Shown: positions 10,031 through 19,718, numbered from the stretch's first letter. The stretch is 64,000 nucleotides of DNA from Xanthomonas sacchari (GCF_040529065.1 NZ_CP132343.1:2728001-2792000); one strand, 5' to 3'. The notes: generated from the letters alone by a model not told the origin. Numbers and translations: made by a program.

Positions 10031-11737
10031 ATGAACATGTTCGCCGAGTTTTCCCGCAAGGCGCCGAACAAAGTGTTCCTATCGATCGTGCTTGGCGGTC
10101 TCTCCGGTGTCTGCTACTCGCTGCTGATTCCCTTGATCATGAGCGTGCTGAGACCCGGCGATGCGCGCCTGGACGAGATCGCGGTCGAGCCAACCCGCGT
10201 GCTATCGCTGGAAATTTCCAACGCGCCGTTCGCACTAGTCTTCAGCGTTGCATGCTTCTTCATCCTCGTCAGCAGGACGCTGTCGCAGGTAATGCTGAGC
10301 CGAGTCGCCATCGACGTTGCGTCGCAGTTGCGGACCGGGCTGTATCGGCAGATCGCCGACGCGCCACTTCGTGCGCTTGAGCGCATTGGGTCGGCGCGTC
10401 TTCTTACCGCGCTGACCACGGATGTACCGCGCATCGTCCTGGGTGCACGCATGCTTCCCGACCTGCTGATCAACATAGTCACCCTGATCGGCATGCTCGG
10501 ATTCCTGTTGGTCCTCAATTCCGACGTGTTCTGGTTCGTGCTGGGTTGCATCGCCTTCGGCGTATTGACCTACCAGGTGCCGATGATGATCGGCCGTCGC
10601 TATTTCATCCGTGCGCGCAGAGGGTTCGATGGCCTGCAGGAATCGATCAATGGTCTGTTGCGCGGCATCAAGGAACTCAAGCTCAACGATCGCAAGCGCG
10701 AGGCCTACTTCAGTGCCGTGCTGATGGCCTACGAGGGCGAGGTTCAGCGCAACGAGAAGGCCGGCCATACCATCGTGCGCACTGCTAGCAACTATGGCGA
10801 CCTGCTCAGCTTCTTCGTCATCGGATCGATCATCTTCGTCTTCGTCAACTACCGGGTGGTCAGCAATCAGGAGCTGGTCGGCGTCATCATGGCGCTGCTG
10901 TACGTGACGGGTCCGGTCTCGGCCATCCTCAATTACGTACCACAGCTGGCCATCTCGCGTGTGTCCATGCAGCGCGTGGCCAAACTGTTCGGCGAGATTC
11001 CGGGCGAGGACATCGAGCCAAGGCAGGAGCTACCCCGGCCATGGAGCAGCGTCCGCTTCGAAGATGTGCGCTATTACTACGACGGTGCAGGTCAGGGCTT
11101 CGCTGTCGGCCCTCTGGACCTGGAGTTTCGCAAGGGCGAAATTTCTTTCATCGTCGGCGGCAATGGCTCGGGGAAATCGACGCTCGGCAAACTATTGACG
11201 CTTCATTACCGTGCCGATGGCGGAACCATCTACTTCGGCGATCATGCAATCACCAACGCCTCGATCGGTACGTATCGACAGGCCATCGGCGCGATCTACT
11301 CCGACTACTACCTGTTCGATCAGATTCTCGGTGTCGGCGACGAAGGACTCGCGGGAATGGTCGAACACTATCTGCGCGCGCTTCAACTGGACAGCAAGGT
11401 CACCTATGCGCAGGGTAAATTCTCCACCCTTTCGTTGTCAGACGGCCAGCGCCGACGCATGGCCTTGCTCGTCGCGATGATCGACGACAAGGAACTCTAC
11501 CTGTTCGACGAATGGGCGGCTGACCAGGATCCCTCATTCAAGTCGGTCTTCTACGACGAGATACTTCCGGCCCTGAAGGCAAGGGGTAAAGCGATCGTGG
11601 TCATTACCCACGACGATCGCTACTTCCATCTCGCCGACCAGGTCATCGTACTCGGTGAGGGACGGGTCAACAGCGTTGACCGTCAGCACGCGCACGCCAT
11701 TGACGCCCAGATATCGCCCGCACCAGTGGTGCCGTAG
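10031..11737 (+). CDS. Cyclic peptide/siderophore-type ABC exporter (PvdE/SyrD family)
   Basis: Half-size ABC exporter with fused membrane and ATPase domains, 568 aa. The N-terminal half has about six membrane segments (for example LSIVLGGLSGVCYSLLIPLI). The ATPase half has Walker A GGNGSGKST near 376, signature LSDGQRRRMA near 468 and Walker B LYLFDEWAADQDP near 488, a form typical of the PvdE/SyrD cyclic peptide exporter family. GAGGAA lies 7 nt before the ATG. It sits just behind the acylase gene and probably moves the acylated peptide across the inner membrane. Confidence 0.93.
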   Translation: MNMFAEFSRKAPNKVFLSIVLGGLSGVCYSLLIPLIMSVLRPGDARLDEIAVEPTRVLSLEISNAPFALVFSVACFFILVSRTLSQVMLSRVAIDVASQLRTGLYRQIADAPLRALERIGSARLLTALTTDVPRIVLGARMLPDLLINIVTLIGMLGFLLVLNSDVFWFVLGCIAFGVLTYQVPMMIGRRYFIRARRGFDGLQESINGLLRGIKELKLNDRKREAYFSAVLMAYEGEVQRNEKAGHTIVRTASNYGDLLSFFVIGSIIFVFVNYRVVSNQELVGVIMALLYVTGPVSAILNYVPQLAISRVSMQRVAKLFGEIPGEDIEPRQELPRPWSSVRFEDVRYYYDGAGQGFAVGPLDLEFRKGEISFIVGGNGSGKSTLGKLLTLHYRADGGTIYFGDHAITNASIGTYRQAIGAIYSDYYLFDQILGVGDEGLAGMVEHYLRALQLDSKVTYAQGKFSTLSLSDGQRRRMALLVAMIDDKELYLFDEWAADQDPSFKSVFYDEILPALKARGKAIVVITHDDRYFHLADQVIVLGEGRVNSVDRQHAHAIDAQISPAPVVP

Positions 11738-11910
11738 GGTGGGCATCGTCATCGATCCTGCAGCTTGAGGCTCGTTGGAGCCACTCCTCTATTCAGTGAG
11801 ACGCCCAACAATGAGCCACACAGCGTCCCGTCGGCCGGGGCGCAAGATCGCAGCGGAGCGCCCGAGGGAGATCATTGCTTGGCACGCCCACCGGCGCCTC
11901 CAGCACTCGC
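11738..11910. terminator. Convergent intergenic region with a small hairpin
   Basis: Separates the ends of the exporter (+) and a permease (-). A short GGCTC-gttg-GAGCC hairpin at about 11769-11782 may end transcription; there is no T tract, so this is weak. Confidence 0.3.
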
Positions 11911-13128
11911 TCAGATCGAGCGTGTTGCCGCTGCTGGCGGAATCGACGCAGCCTGGCGCGCAGGCACCAGCACCGCCAGCTGGCCCATCAGCCAAAGCAC
12001 GATGGCACCGATCGGCAGATAGCCTAGTGGGAGACGCGGCAACTCGTACTTGCTCATCAGTAGATAGTTGATGGCATAGGCCAGGAACATCCCCAGCACG
12101 ATGCCGACCGTGGATAGAAGGAAGTTCTCCGTCTGAAAATAGCGCAGGATCTGCCTACGGGTCGCTCCCAGTGCGCGTCTGACGCCGATCTGGCGCGTGC
12201 GCTGCTGTACCCAGAAACTGGCAAGTCCGATGATGCCGAGCGCGGTGATCACCAACAGCGCCGCGCAGACAATCACCAGCAGCCAGGCCATTTCTCGGTC
12301 CTGCTGGTAGTAGCTGTCGCGCATTTCCTGCACGGTATCCTGCTTGAGGATGATCCGATTCGGATCTATCCGCTTCAGCGCGTCCACTGCGCGTTGCAGC
12401 ACCTCGGCACGGCGCGAAGGATCGTCGACGCGCAGCAAGTAGGTGGGGAAACCTCCTTCCACCGGCAGCATGATGGCGTACTCGTAAGAAGAAGGATCGT
12501 TGAAACCATGCGGCTGCACCAAGTGCTCGACCACGCCGACGACCTTGATGGGCGCGTCGTTCCACGCATAGAAGGACTTCCCGAGTGGATCCTGATCGGG
12601 AAACAGTCTATTGGCCATGGCCCGCGTGATGATCGCTGACGGGATACCGACGTTGCTGTTGGGGGCGTCGAGCGCGCTCCATTCGATGAACTCGTCGGAT
12701 AGGAAGCGCCGCCCTGCGACCAGGTTCAATCCCATCGTGTCCAGCAGCTGTTTGTCGCCGATGTAGTAGGCCGTCTCGAACAACGGGGATTGGTCGGGTG
12801 TCAACTTGACGTCCAGGCTCCTGCCCAACAGCCCCAGAGGCACGGAGTTCGAGACTGCGGCAAGCTTGACGCCAGACAATGCGCGCAAGGCAGCCAGGTC
12901 TTCCTTGGCGCGTGCGCTTGCCTGATCGTCATTCCCGCTCTTGGCCAACTGGATACGCACCAGCTCGCCCTCCGCCAGCCCTGTCTTGCGATCCATCAAT
13001 TGCAAACGACTGTGGATCAGGAACACCGCATTGCACAGAATGGCGCAGCTGACGGCGATCTCCAACACGATCAGCATCGCAGCCGTCTTGTGCCGGCGTA
13101 GTGCCGAGAAAATGGGGCGGATGTCCAT
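11911..13128 (-). CDS. FtsX/MacB-type ABC transporter permease, second copy
   Basis: Inner-membrane permease, 405 aa from the ATG at 13128, which has GAGGAA upstream. An N-terminal membrane segment (MLIVLEIAVSCAILCNAVFL) is followed by a large periplasmic domain and a C-terminal FtsX domain with three membrane segments and the conserved QIGVRRALGATRRQI. MacB-type permeases work with a separate LolD-like ATPase and usually a periplasmic adaptor. Here the ATPase gene is broken and no adaptor is visible, so activity is doubtful unless an ATPase elsewhere serves. By analogy with PvdT it may have exported the mature peptide. Confidence 0.9.
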   Translation of the reverse strand: MDIRPIFSALRRHKTAAMLIVLEIAVSCAILCNAVFLIHSRLQLMDRKTGLAEGELVRIQLAKSGNDDQASARAKEDLAALRALSGVKLAAVSNSVPLGLLGRSLDVKLTPDQSPLFETAYYIGDKQLLDTMGLNLVAGRRFLSDEFIEWSALDAPNSNVGIPSAIITRAMANRLFPDQDPLGKSFYAWNDAPIKVVGVVEHLVQPHGFNDPSSYEYAIMLPVEGGFPTYLLRVDDPSRRAEVLQRAVDALKRIDPNRIILKQDTVQEMRDSYYQQDREMAWLLVIVCAALLVITALGIIGLASFWVQQRTRQIGVRRALGATRRQILRYFQTENFLLSTVGIVLGMFLAYAINYLLMSKYELPRLPLGYLPIGAIVLWLMGQLAVLVPARQAASIPPAAATRSI

Positions 13129-13223
13129 GGAGTTCCTCGGTGATGGCGTGCCCCAGGGTTGACCGGGAGCTGGATCTGGTTGCGTCGGGCCTTTCGCCCG
13201 ATACTCTGCTGGCCGCCAGGCGG

Positions 13224-14540
13224 CTAGTCGGTCTTGAGTTGGATTGCCGGCGCGATCTGACATGCGCGGAACGCAGGCAGCAAGCCAGCAAGGACGCTAG
13301 TGCCGATGGCGAGCACAAAGGTGACAATCAGCATGGCGGGATCCAGCTGCGCCAACTCCGCATAACTTGCCGAGCGCTGGCGCACGGCCCACAGGCCCAG
13401 CAGCGCGAATCCCAAGCCGAGGACGCCCCCGGCCAGCCCTATCACGCCCGCTTCAACCAGATATTGGCTGAAAATCGTGCGATGCGATGCGCCGAGCGCG
13501 CGGCGCACCGCGATCTCGCTCGATCGGCGAAGAAACTTCGCCAGCAGCAGGCCACTGGTATTGAGCAGGCACACGACCAAGAAGCCGAAGGCCAGCCAAA
13601 CCTGCAGACGCACATCGCTCGGCACCACCTTTTTGTAGTCGAGCCATTCCATCAGGCTACGCAGTCTCACGTTGGTGGGCCGCTGGTAGCGGCCAGCGGC
13701 CCGCTGCTGATTGGAGTAATTGATGAGGTATTGCCTGTACGCCGCCACCTTTTCGGGCGAGTCGAGCTGGACCCAGTACTGCAGCCAAGCACAGGGCGCA
13801 TTGACGCCTGTCGTACCTTCCGGTTCCTCTTCCAGGTCGTCGCCGCCCCAACAGTGCATGCGGCCCGAGGCGTCCATCTTGAGGTCGCGCGACGTCGAGA
13901 AGGGGATGAACACTTGCTCGGTCTCGCCATAGAGGCTGCCGTACGGATCGTAGAACTTCGGGATGGGGCGCCAATCGTTGAGAACACCGACGATGCGGAA
14001 CTCGTTCTGGCTCAACCAGACAGACTTGCCCACGCTGTTGCTTCCGCCGAACAGCTTGTCGTTGAGCGACTTTGCGATGACCACAATACGGCTGCGGCTG
14101 TCGTCCTCCGACTTGCTCCAGGCATTGCCGTAAAGAAATGGCGTGGCGAACATCGGAAAGAAGTCGCCGGACGTGTAACGTGCATCCACCGAGAATGAAC
14201 CTAACTCCACACGTTCAGGCCTGACCACCACGCTGCCGCGCTTCATCACCGCCTGGCGGTCGCCGCGCGCCTGGCGCAGCAACGTCTCCGCATCGTACCG
14301 CGTCATCTGGTCCTCGGGCTCTTCGCCAGGCATGAAGTTTTCCTTGTCGGCCGGATCCAGCTGGGGATAAAACAACGTCTGGCTCCGGCCGGGCAAAGGA
14401 TCACCAGAAAGGATGTAGAACACCGTCAGTGTCGTCATGCTCGCGCCGATACCCAGCGCAATCGCCAGTACCATCAGCGCAGTCAGCATCCGGTTCCGCT
14501 TGAAGCTTCGCAGCGCCAGGTCGAAGTAGTATCCGAACAT
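13224..14540 (-). CDS. FtsX/MacB-type ABC transporter permease, first copy
   Basis: 438 aa from the ATG at 14540 (MFGYYFDLALRSFKRN). N-terminal membrane segment ALMVLAIALGIGASMTTLTV, large periplasmic domain with DPLPGRSQ, and a C-terminal FtsX domain with SEIAVRRALGASHRTIF. It precedes the second permease by 95 nt on the same strand, and follows the remains of an ATPase gene by 86 nt. The pair is the usual layout of an ATPase-permease-permease operon. Both permease frames are intact although the ATPase is not. Confidence 0.9.
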   Translation of the reverse strand: MFGYYFDLALRSFKRNRMLTALMVLAIALGIGASMTTLTVFYILSGDPLPGRSQTLFYPQLDPADKENFMPGEEPEDQMTRYDAETLLRQARGDRQAVMKRGSVVVRPERVELGSFSVDARYTSGDFFPMFATPFLYGNAWSKSEDDSRSRIVVIAKSLNDKLFGGSNSVGKSVWLSQNEFRIVGVLNDWRPIPKFYDPYGSLYGETEQVFIPFSTSRDLKMDASGRMHCWGGDDLEEEPEGTTGVNAPCAWLQYWVQLDSPEKVAAYRQYLINYSNQQRAAGRYQRPTNVRLRSLMEWLDYKKVVPSDVRLQVWLAFGFLVVCLLNTSGLLLAKFLRRSSEIAVRRALGASHRTIFSQYLVEAGVIGLAGGVLGLGFALLGLWAVRQRSASYAELAQLDPAMLIVTFVLAIGTSVLAGLLPAFRACQIAPAIQLKTD

Positions 14541-14626
14541 GTGATCTCTCTTTGCGCTATCCCTAGGGCGGCGACGATTTCCCGGCGCCGCAACGATCCA
14601 ATGAAGCGGCAGCTGCCAGCGCTCCG

Positions 14627-14980
14627 TTACCAGAGCATGTGCTCCCGCGCAATCGCCGCGAGGCTTTCTCGTTTTCCGGCCATACCCGTGGCAATGCCAT
14701 TGATAACGTGGACGTCGTGCTGCACGCGGGCAACCAGTTCTGCCTCGCGCGTCACTACGACCACGGCAGGGCCCAGTGCCTGGATCTGCCCAATCAGCTC
14801 CAGGTTTTCCCATGCCATATGCGAATCCGGGATGTTCAAGAATGCCGTCTTGCCGAAGCAGGAATGCCCGTTGATGGCGATGAACTCTTCCGTTTTTGCA
14901 TCCAGGTCGAGCGGACGCGCTGGATACGCTTCGACCATTTCCCTGCGATAGACCTTGCTGACCTGACGCATCTCAAGCAT
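14627..14980 (-). pseudogene. Decayed LolD/MacB-type ABC ATPase with an internal deletion
   Basis: Only 117 codons where the family has about 230. The start is a clear match (MLEMRQVSKVYRREMVEA, PLDLDAKTEEFIAING). The Walker A site is damaged: G-H-S-C-F-G-K-T instead of GxSGSGKT. Directly after it the frame jumps to what looks like the C-terminal part of the domain (GPAVVVVTREAELVARVQ), so the Q-loop, signature and Walker B parts are gone and the H-switch His reads Arg. The frame stays open, so a short product could be made, but it could not hydrolyse ATP. It lies upstream of, and in line with, the two permease genes it once served. Confidence 0.85.
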
Positions 14981-16210
14981 GTAGGTTCCCTGGCGGTAGA
15001 TCGAGCGACATCACCTGCATGGAAAAACGTGCGGGAGGCAAGGCACATCGCAAAGCGCCCCACACTGTGGATCGTGACATAGCAGCAGCGATGGCCGCCC
15101 GCGCACGGGGCACTGCCAATGCGCTACCGCATGGGATGAGGGGCGCCCGAAAGAGGGGCTCACATGCGGAGCGAGTCCCCTGCACCTCCCTGTTCCCGAG
15201 GCAGTACGCGAGAGCTGGGTTCGTGGCACGCCTCCCTGGGCGTGAGCCACATTCCCGGCACTTCCGCGCCGGACCGCGCGCATCGCCAAGACCCTGCACG
15301 CGCTTCCGATCCAGCCCCTGGCGCACATGCTTGCCTGCTCGACTCGCTCCTTCCTGGCGTCCCGTACGCCAGGACCTCCCCCATGCTGAATCATCCGACA
15401 GCAGCCGGCACGTCCAATCGATCTGCGAAGCCCGGAAAGGCGCGAATGCGGCGTTGATCGTCCATGCGTCTGCCGTCGTTGCATTGGTTTGCCCGCCTCA
15501 CATTAAGCACTATTTGCGTGTGTCACAAGTAGACGATGTGCAAAGATGAGATATATGGCGTAAGTGTCCGCCCGGACACTGAGCTGTCCGGGCGGACACT
15601 CTCGATGAAGCCGCGAGATCACTGGCCCGGTACGACCCGTGCAGATCCTTGGGCCGAACCTTGGAACCGCGCCTCCAGTTTGAAGCCCGGACCCGACGAT
15701 GGGCCAAGGAATTCCTTTTTGCACGGGTTCTCTGGACGGCAAGTGTCGACATGAACAAGGTCAGGCGCGCCCATATATGGCCATCATGCTTGGGTTATCG
15801 GCGATCCTACGGACCGGTACAAGGCCCATTTATAGGCTGCAACCGCAAGCATCTCGGGGATCGGCCGGTTCAGCATTGCGCTCCAGGCCCGTCCGCGAGT
15901 GACGGTTTGAATACTGCTTCTAACGGCCTCTGGTCGAAGGCTCCCTTGCTCGCTCGAGCAGCTAGCTTGCCTCGGCTGCTTAAGACGCAACAGCAGAGGA
16001 TGCATGTCGTTGAACCACCTGCTCACCTGATCCGCCAGTGTGTCTCCATCAGCCAATCATGCCCGTTTGCGTGTTGTGCAAGCCCTCGCATGGAGACCGC
16101 TACTGGGAGAGACTTGGCACGGCATCGTCGAATCACTCGCCGATGTCCAAGTCTGGATGGCGTGCGGCGTGATCGAACTGCACAGATAGCGACGATCACA
16201 CCCACCAACC
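14981..16210. other. 1.2-kb stretch without a convincing gene; likely scar region
   Basis: Open frames exist here (for example 15011-15484 and 15784-16056 on the minus strand) but their translations have the Cys/Arg/Ser-rich make-up of chance frames and I recognise none. The part from about 15480 to 16050 is visibly less GC-rich than its surroundings and contains the 36-bp palindrome at 15564. Together with the broken ATPase just beside it, the stretch looks like a deletion or mobile-element scar between the NRPS locus and the MoxR-VWA operon. Confidence 0.5.
15564..15599. repeat. Perfect 36-bp palindrome (15-bp arms, 6-base loop)
   Basis: Arms GTGTCCGCCCGGACA and TGTCCGGGCGGACAC are exact reverse complements around CTGAGC. 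Beyond the arms the likeness continues weakly, so read outward each side begins TGTCCGGGCGGACACT. This could be two insertion-sequence ends brought together, or a strong hairpin. I cannot name an element. Confidence 0.85.
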
Positions 16211-17392
16211 TCACCGCACCGTCACCAACCCCTGCGCCCCCGCCCACTGCTGGATGTCGTCCCGGCGGATCGCCGCGGCCATCAGGCCCGGAAAGGCGTC
16301 CGGCGTGCAGGCGAACGACGGCACGCCCAGCGCTGCCAGCTTGGCGGCCAGGGCGCGGTCGTAGGACGGTGTGCCTTCGTCGCTGAGGGCCAGCAGCACG
16401 ATGAATTGCACGCCGGATTCGATCAGTTCGCGGGCGCGCGCCAGCAGCCGCTCCTCGACGCCGCCTTCGTACAGGTCGGAGATCAGCACCAGGATGGCGT
16501 TGTGCGGTTCGCGGATGATGCCCTGGCAGTAGCTCACCACGCGGTGGATGTCGGTGCCGCCGCCCAGTTGCACGCCGAACAGCAGGTCCACCGGGTCGTC
16601 CAGCTGCTCGCTCATGTCGACCACTTCGGTGTCGAACACGACCAGGCGCGTGGACACTGCCGGCAGCGAGGCCATCACCGCGCCGAAGATGCTGGAATAC
16701 ACCACCGAGGCGGCCATGGAGCCGCTCTGGTCGATGCACAGCAGCACTTCGCGTTGCGGCTTCCTGGCCTTGCGGCCATAGCCGACCAGGTCCTGCGGCA
16801 CCACGGTGCGCAGGTCCGGCTGCCAGTGCCGCAGGTTGCTGCGGATGGTGCGGTGCCAGTCGATCTCGGCCAGGCGCGGGCGGCGGTTGCGGCGGGCCCG
16901 ATCCAGGGCGCCGGTCACCGCCGAGCGCATCGGTTCCTCCAGTTGGCGCAGCAGGCGCTCCACCACCTGGCGCACCACCATGCGCGCGGTGTCCTTGGTC
17001 TGCGCCGGAATCACCCGGCTCAGGCCGATCAGGTTGGCGACCAGGTGCACGTCGGGCTGCACCTGCTCGAGCATTTCCTTTTCCAGCAGCATCTGGGTGA
17101 GGTCCAGGCGCTGCAGGGCGTCGCGTTGCATCACCTGCACCACCGACGACGGAAAGTAGCGGCGGATGTCGCCCAGCCAGCGGGCCACATTGGGCGAGGA
17201 GGCCCCTCGCCCGCCGCGGCGCCCCAAACCGCCCGGCCCATCGGGTTCGTACAGCGCGCCCAGCGCCTGGTCGATGCCCTGCAGCAGCTTGGGCAAGGCG
17301 CCGCAACTCGACTCGGCCTCCTGCCCCAGGATCAGGCGCCAGCGCTGCGCGCGCGAGGTGGGCGTGTCGGGTGTGGATGGCGTGTCGGTCAT
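16211..17392 (-). CDS. von Willebrand factor A domain protein, last gene of SWIM-DUF5691-MoxR-DUF5682-VWA operon
   Basis: 393 aa from the ATG at 17392, which overlaps the stop of the DUF5682 gene (ATGA). The C-terminal half is a VWA fold with a complete metal-ion-dependent adhesion site: CIDQSGSM near residue 220, GGGTDI near 280 and LISDLYEGG near 305. The N-terminal half is helical and carries no motif I recognise. VWA proteins encoded beside MoxR ATPases usually act as their partner or adaptor, recognising a target protein for remodelling. No signal peptide, so it is cytoplasmic. Confidence 0.9.
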   Translation of the reverse strand: MTDTPSTPDTPTSRAQRWRLILGQEAESSCGALPKLLQGIDQALGALYEPDGPGGLGRRGGRGASSPNVARWLGDIRRYFPSSVVQVMQRDALQRLDLTQMLLEKEMLEQVQPDVHLVANLIGLSRVIPAQTKDTARMVVRQVVERLLRQLEEPMRSAVTGALDRARRNRRPRLAEIDWHRTIRSNLRHWQPDLRTVVPQDLVGYGRKARKPQREVLLCIDQSGSMAASVVYSSIFGAVMASLPAVSTRLVVFDTEVVDMSEQLDDPVDLLFGVQLGGGTDIHRVVSYCQGIIREPHNAILVLISDLYEGGVEERLLARARELIESGVQFIVLLALSDEGTPSYDRALAAKLAALGVPSFACTPDAFPGLMAAAIRRDDIQQWAGAQGLVTVR

Positions 17393-19704
17393 GCGGGCAA
17401 TCCCAGCAGTTCGCGCAGCGTCGGCACCGCGCGCTCGGCGCGGGCCAGGTTCCAATCGGGGACGACAGCGGCTTCGGTTTTCTCCACCTGCGCCTGGCGC
17501 ACACGCGTTCCCAGATCGCGGCGGTCGGCCGGCGGGAAGGCGGCGAAGGTGCGACGCACCAGCGGCAGCACGCGCACCAGTTGTGCTTCGTCCAGCGCCA
17601 CGACCCAGGCGTCGATCATCTGCCACACGGCGTCGTCGTGCAGCAGCACGGTGGCGTTGCGGTTGAGGAAGCCGTCCAGCCACTGTGCGGCCTGCAGCGG
17701 TTCGGCGCCGGGCGACAGTTGCTGCTGCAGTTGCAGGTGCACGCTGTCGGCCTGCACCGCCTGCGTGTCGAACAGTACCCGCAGGGCGACGCCGCGTAGC
17801 AGCGCGTTGCATGCCGGCGACAGCGCCACGCGTCGCAAGGCCTGCTGCCAGTTGCCGCTGCCGTCCGCATCGCCGCGCAGGCCGATGGCGCGGTCGGCGT
17901 CCAGGACGATGCCGCGTGCCTGCTCGGCGCGGGCCTCGTCGAGGCTGGACAGCGCCAGGGTCAGGCCGACGACCGCACGCGCCAGCATGCTGTCGAACAG
18001 ATGCGCGACCTGGTGGCCCTCGGTCTGGCGGACATTGCCATAGCGGTACACGTTGGCCAGCGGCGGCAGTGCGCCGAGCAGCGCCAGCGGGTCGGCATCG
18101 GTGGCGGCACGGGCCTCGAGTTCGGCCGCAATCGCGCTGACCGCCTGCGGCAGGTCGGCCAGCAGCACCTGGTCCACCAGCGCGGACAGCGCGGGCAACG
18201 CCTCGGCCTTGCGTGCCTGCGCGATGGCCATGCTGGACGCGGCATCGACCAGGGTCTGCCCGTGGCGGCTGGCTTGCACCAGGTCCACCAGAAAGTGCGG
18301 CTGCCAGGCCAGTTGCCAGATCTCGTGGAAGGTGCCGCGTGCGGACTGCCCGGTGCGCGCCAGCCGGCCCCATTCGATGCCGATCAGGCGCAGCCGATGC
18401 AGCAGATGGCTGCGCGCCAGGTCGGTGTCCTTGCGCAGGTCCAGATCCAGGGTCTTTTCCAACGCTTCGGGTTTCAGGCGCAGGCGCTTCTGCTGCGCCT
18501 CCAGGTCGCGCTGCAGCGGCACCGCCGGCACGCTGTCGGGCACCTGTCCCAGGGCGTCGCCGATCATCAGGCGCTCGCGGATGAGCCGCATCGGCGCATC
18601 GTCGCCGTTGCAGATGACCGCGCGGCTGGCTTCGGCGATGTCCTCCAGGCCAGGGGCTGGATGGCCACGCAAGGCGGCGAGCGTGTCAGCCAGGCGCGTG
18701 GCCTCGATCAGGTGCGCCGACGAGCAATCGAGTCCGTGCTCGCGCAACAGGCGCCCCACCCGCGCATACCAGCCGGCGGCGCGCTGGTCGTGGACGCCGC
18801 TGCTGCGCCACAGGTGGTCGTACCAGCCCGGCGCTTCAACGCCGGCGCCGTAGCCACTGTCCATGCTCAGGTGGCGATAGGTCCACGGCACCCAGGTGCT
18901 CTGCGTCTTACGCTTGGGCATGGCCTTGAGCAGGCGGCTGTCCGCGGTGGCGCTGTTGGCACGCAACGCGTCCGGCTGCAGCGCCGGCACATGCCAGGCG
19001 CCGCAGACCACCGCAACGCGCGCGAAGGTCTTGCCGGCACTGCGCAGCGCGCTGCGCATGTGGGCCTCGCGCACGGCTTCGTGTTCGCCGCGCAGGCCGG
19101 GGTGATCCGGCGTGTGTGCGCGCACCGCGGTCATGGCCTCGGCGATGGCATCGAACAGGCCCTGCCCGTCGCCGCGCTCCTCCACCATGTGGTTCCACCA
19201 GGTCTCGCCGTCGGCATGGCCGGCGGCGCGCGCCAGCCAGTCCAGCGGATCGGACGGACGTACCTCGGCGCTGCCCTCCCCGTCTGGATCGGCAGCGTCC
19301 GGCACAGGTAGCGGCGTGTCCGCCTGCTCCGGCATGTCGTGGGCCTGCGCAGGCGCACGCTCGGCACGTGCCTGCGCCTGCCATTCCAGGGTCAAGGCGG
19401 GCGGCACATCCATGAAGCGCACCGGCACGCCGTTGTGCAGCGCCCAGTGCATGGCCTGCCACTCCGGGGAGTACGCCGCATAGGGATGGAACACCGCCAG
19501 TTGCGGGTCGTCGACGCAGTAGGACAGCAGGGCCACCGGCGGCTGCATGCCCTCCTCCAGCACGTGCGGCAGCAACGCCTCGGTGCCGGCCGGCCCTTCG
19601 ATCAACACGCAGTCCGGCTGCAGCGCCGTCAATGCGGCGACCAGGCTGCGCGCGCAGCCGGGGCCGTGGTGGCGAATGCCGAACAGGGAGATGGCGTCGC
19701 TCAT
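17389..19704 (-). CDS. DUF5682 family protein, possible EreA/TraB-like hydrolase fold
   Basis: 771 aa from the ATG at 19704, 14 nt after the MoxR gene. The N-terminus reads SLFGIRHHGPGCARS, followed by PDCVLIEGPAGTE; further on is VVCGAWHVPAL with His238. The HH...E...GxxH spread is reminiscent of the TraB/TIKI/erythromycin-esterase group of metal-dependent hydrolases; this is my reading, not a search result. The rest is long and alpha-helical without known motifs. It always appears to travel with MoxR and VWA genes of this type as far as I recall. The molecular role is not known to me. Confidence 0.85.
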   Translation of the reverse strand: MSDAISLFGIRHHGPGCARSLVAALTALQPDCVLIEGPAGTEALLPHVLEEGMQPPVALLSYCVDDPQLAVFHPYAAYSPEWQAMHWALHNGVPVRFMDVPPALTLEWQAQARAERAPAQAHDMPEQADTPLPVPDAADPDGEGSAEVRPSDPLDWLARAAGHADGETWWNHMVEERGDGQGLFDAIAEAMTAVRAHTPDHPGLRGEHEAVREAHMRSALRSAGKTFARVAVVCGAWHVPALQPDALRANSATADSRLLKAMPKRKTQSTWVPWTYRHLSMDSGYGAGVEAPGWYDHLWRSSGVHDQRAAGWYARVGRLLREHGLDCSSAHLIEATRLADTLAALRGHPAPGLEDIAEASRAVICNGDDAPMRLIRERLMIGDALGQVPDSVPAVPLQRDLEAQQKRLRLKPEALEKTLDLDLRKDTDLARSHLLHRLRLIGIEWGRLARTGQSARGTFHEIWQLAWQPHFLVDLVQASRHGQTLVDAASSMAIAQARKAEALPALSALVDQVLLADLPQAVSAIAAELEARAATDADPLALLGALPPLANVYRYGNVRQTEGHQVAHLFDSMLARAVVGLTLALSSLDEARAEQARGIVLDADRAIGLRGDADGSGNWQQALRRVALSPACNALLRGVALRVLFDTQAVQADSVHLQLQQQLSPGAEPLQAAQWLDGFLNRNATVLLHDDAVWQMIDAWVVALDEAQLVRVLPLVRRTFAAFPPADRRDLGTRVRQAQVEKTEAAVVPDWNLARAERAVPTLRELLGLPA

Positions 19705-19718
19705 CGGCGCCGGCCCGC

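Noticed and set aside
15784-16056. 90-aa minus-strand hypothetical gene
   Set aside because: No recognisable family, low-complexity mix, and it lies in the scar region; kept only as part of the gene-poor stretch.
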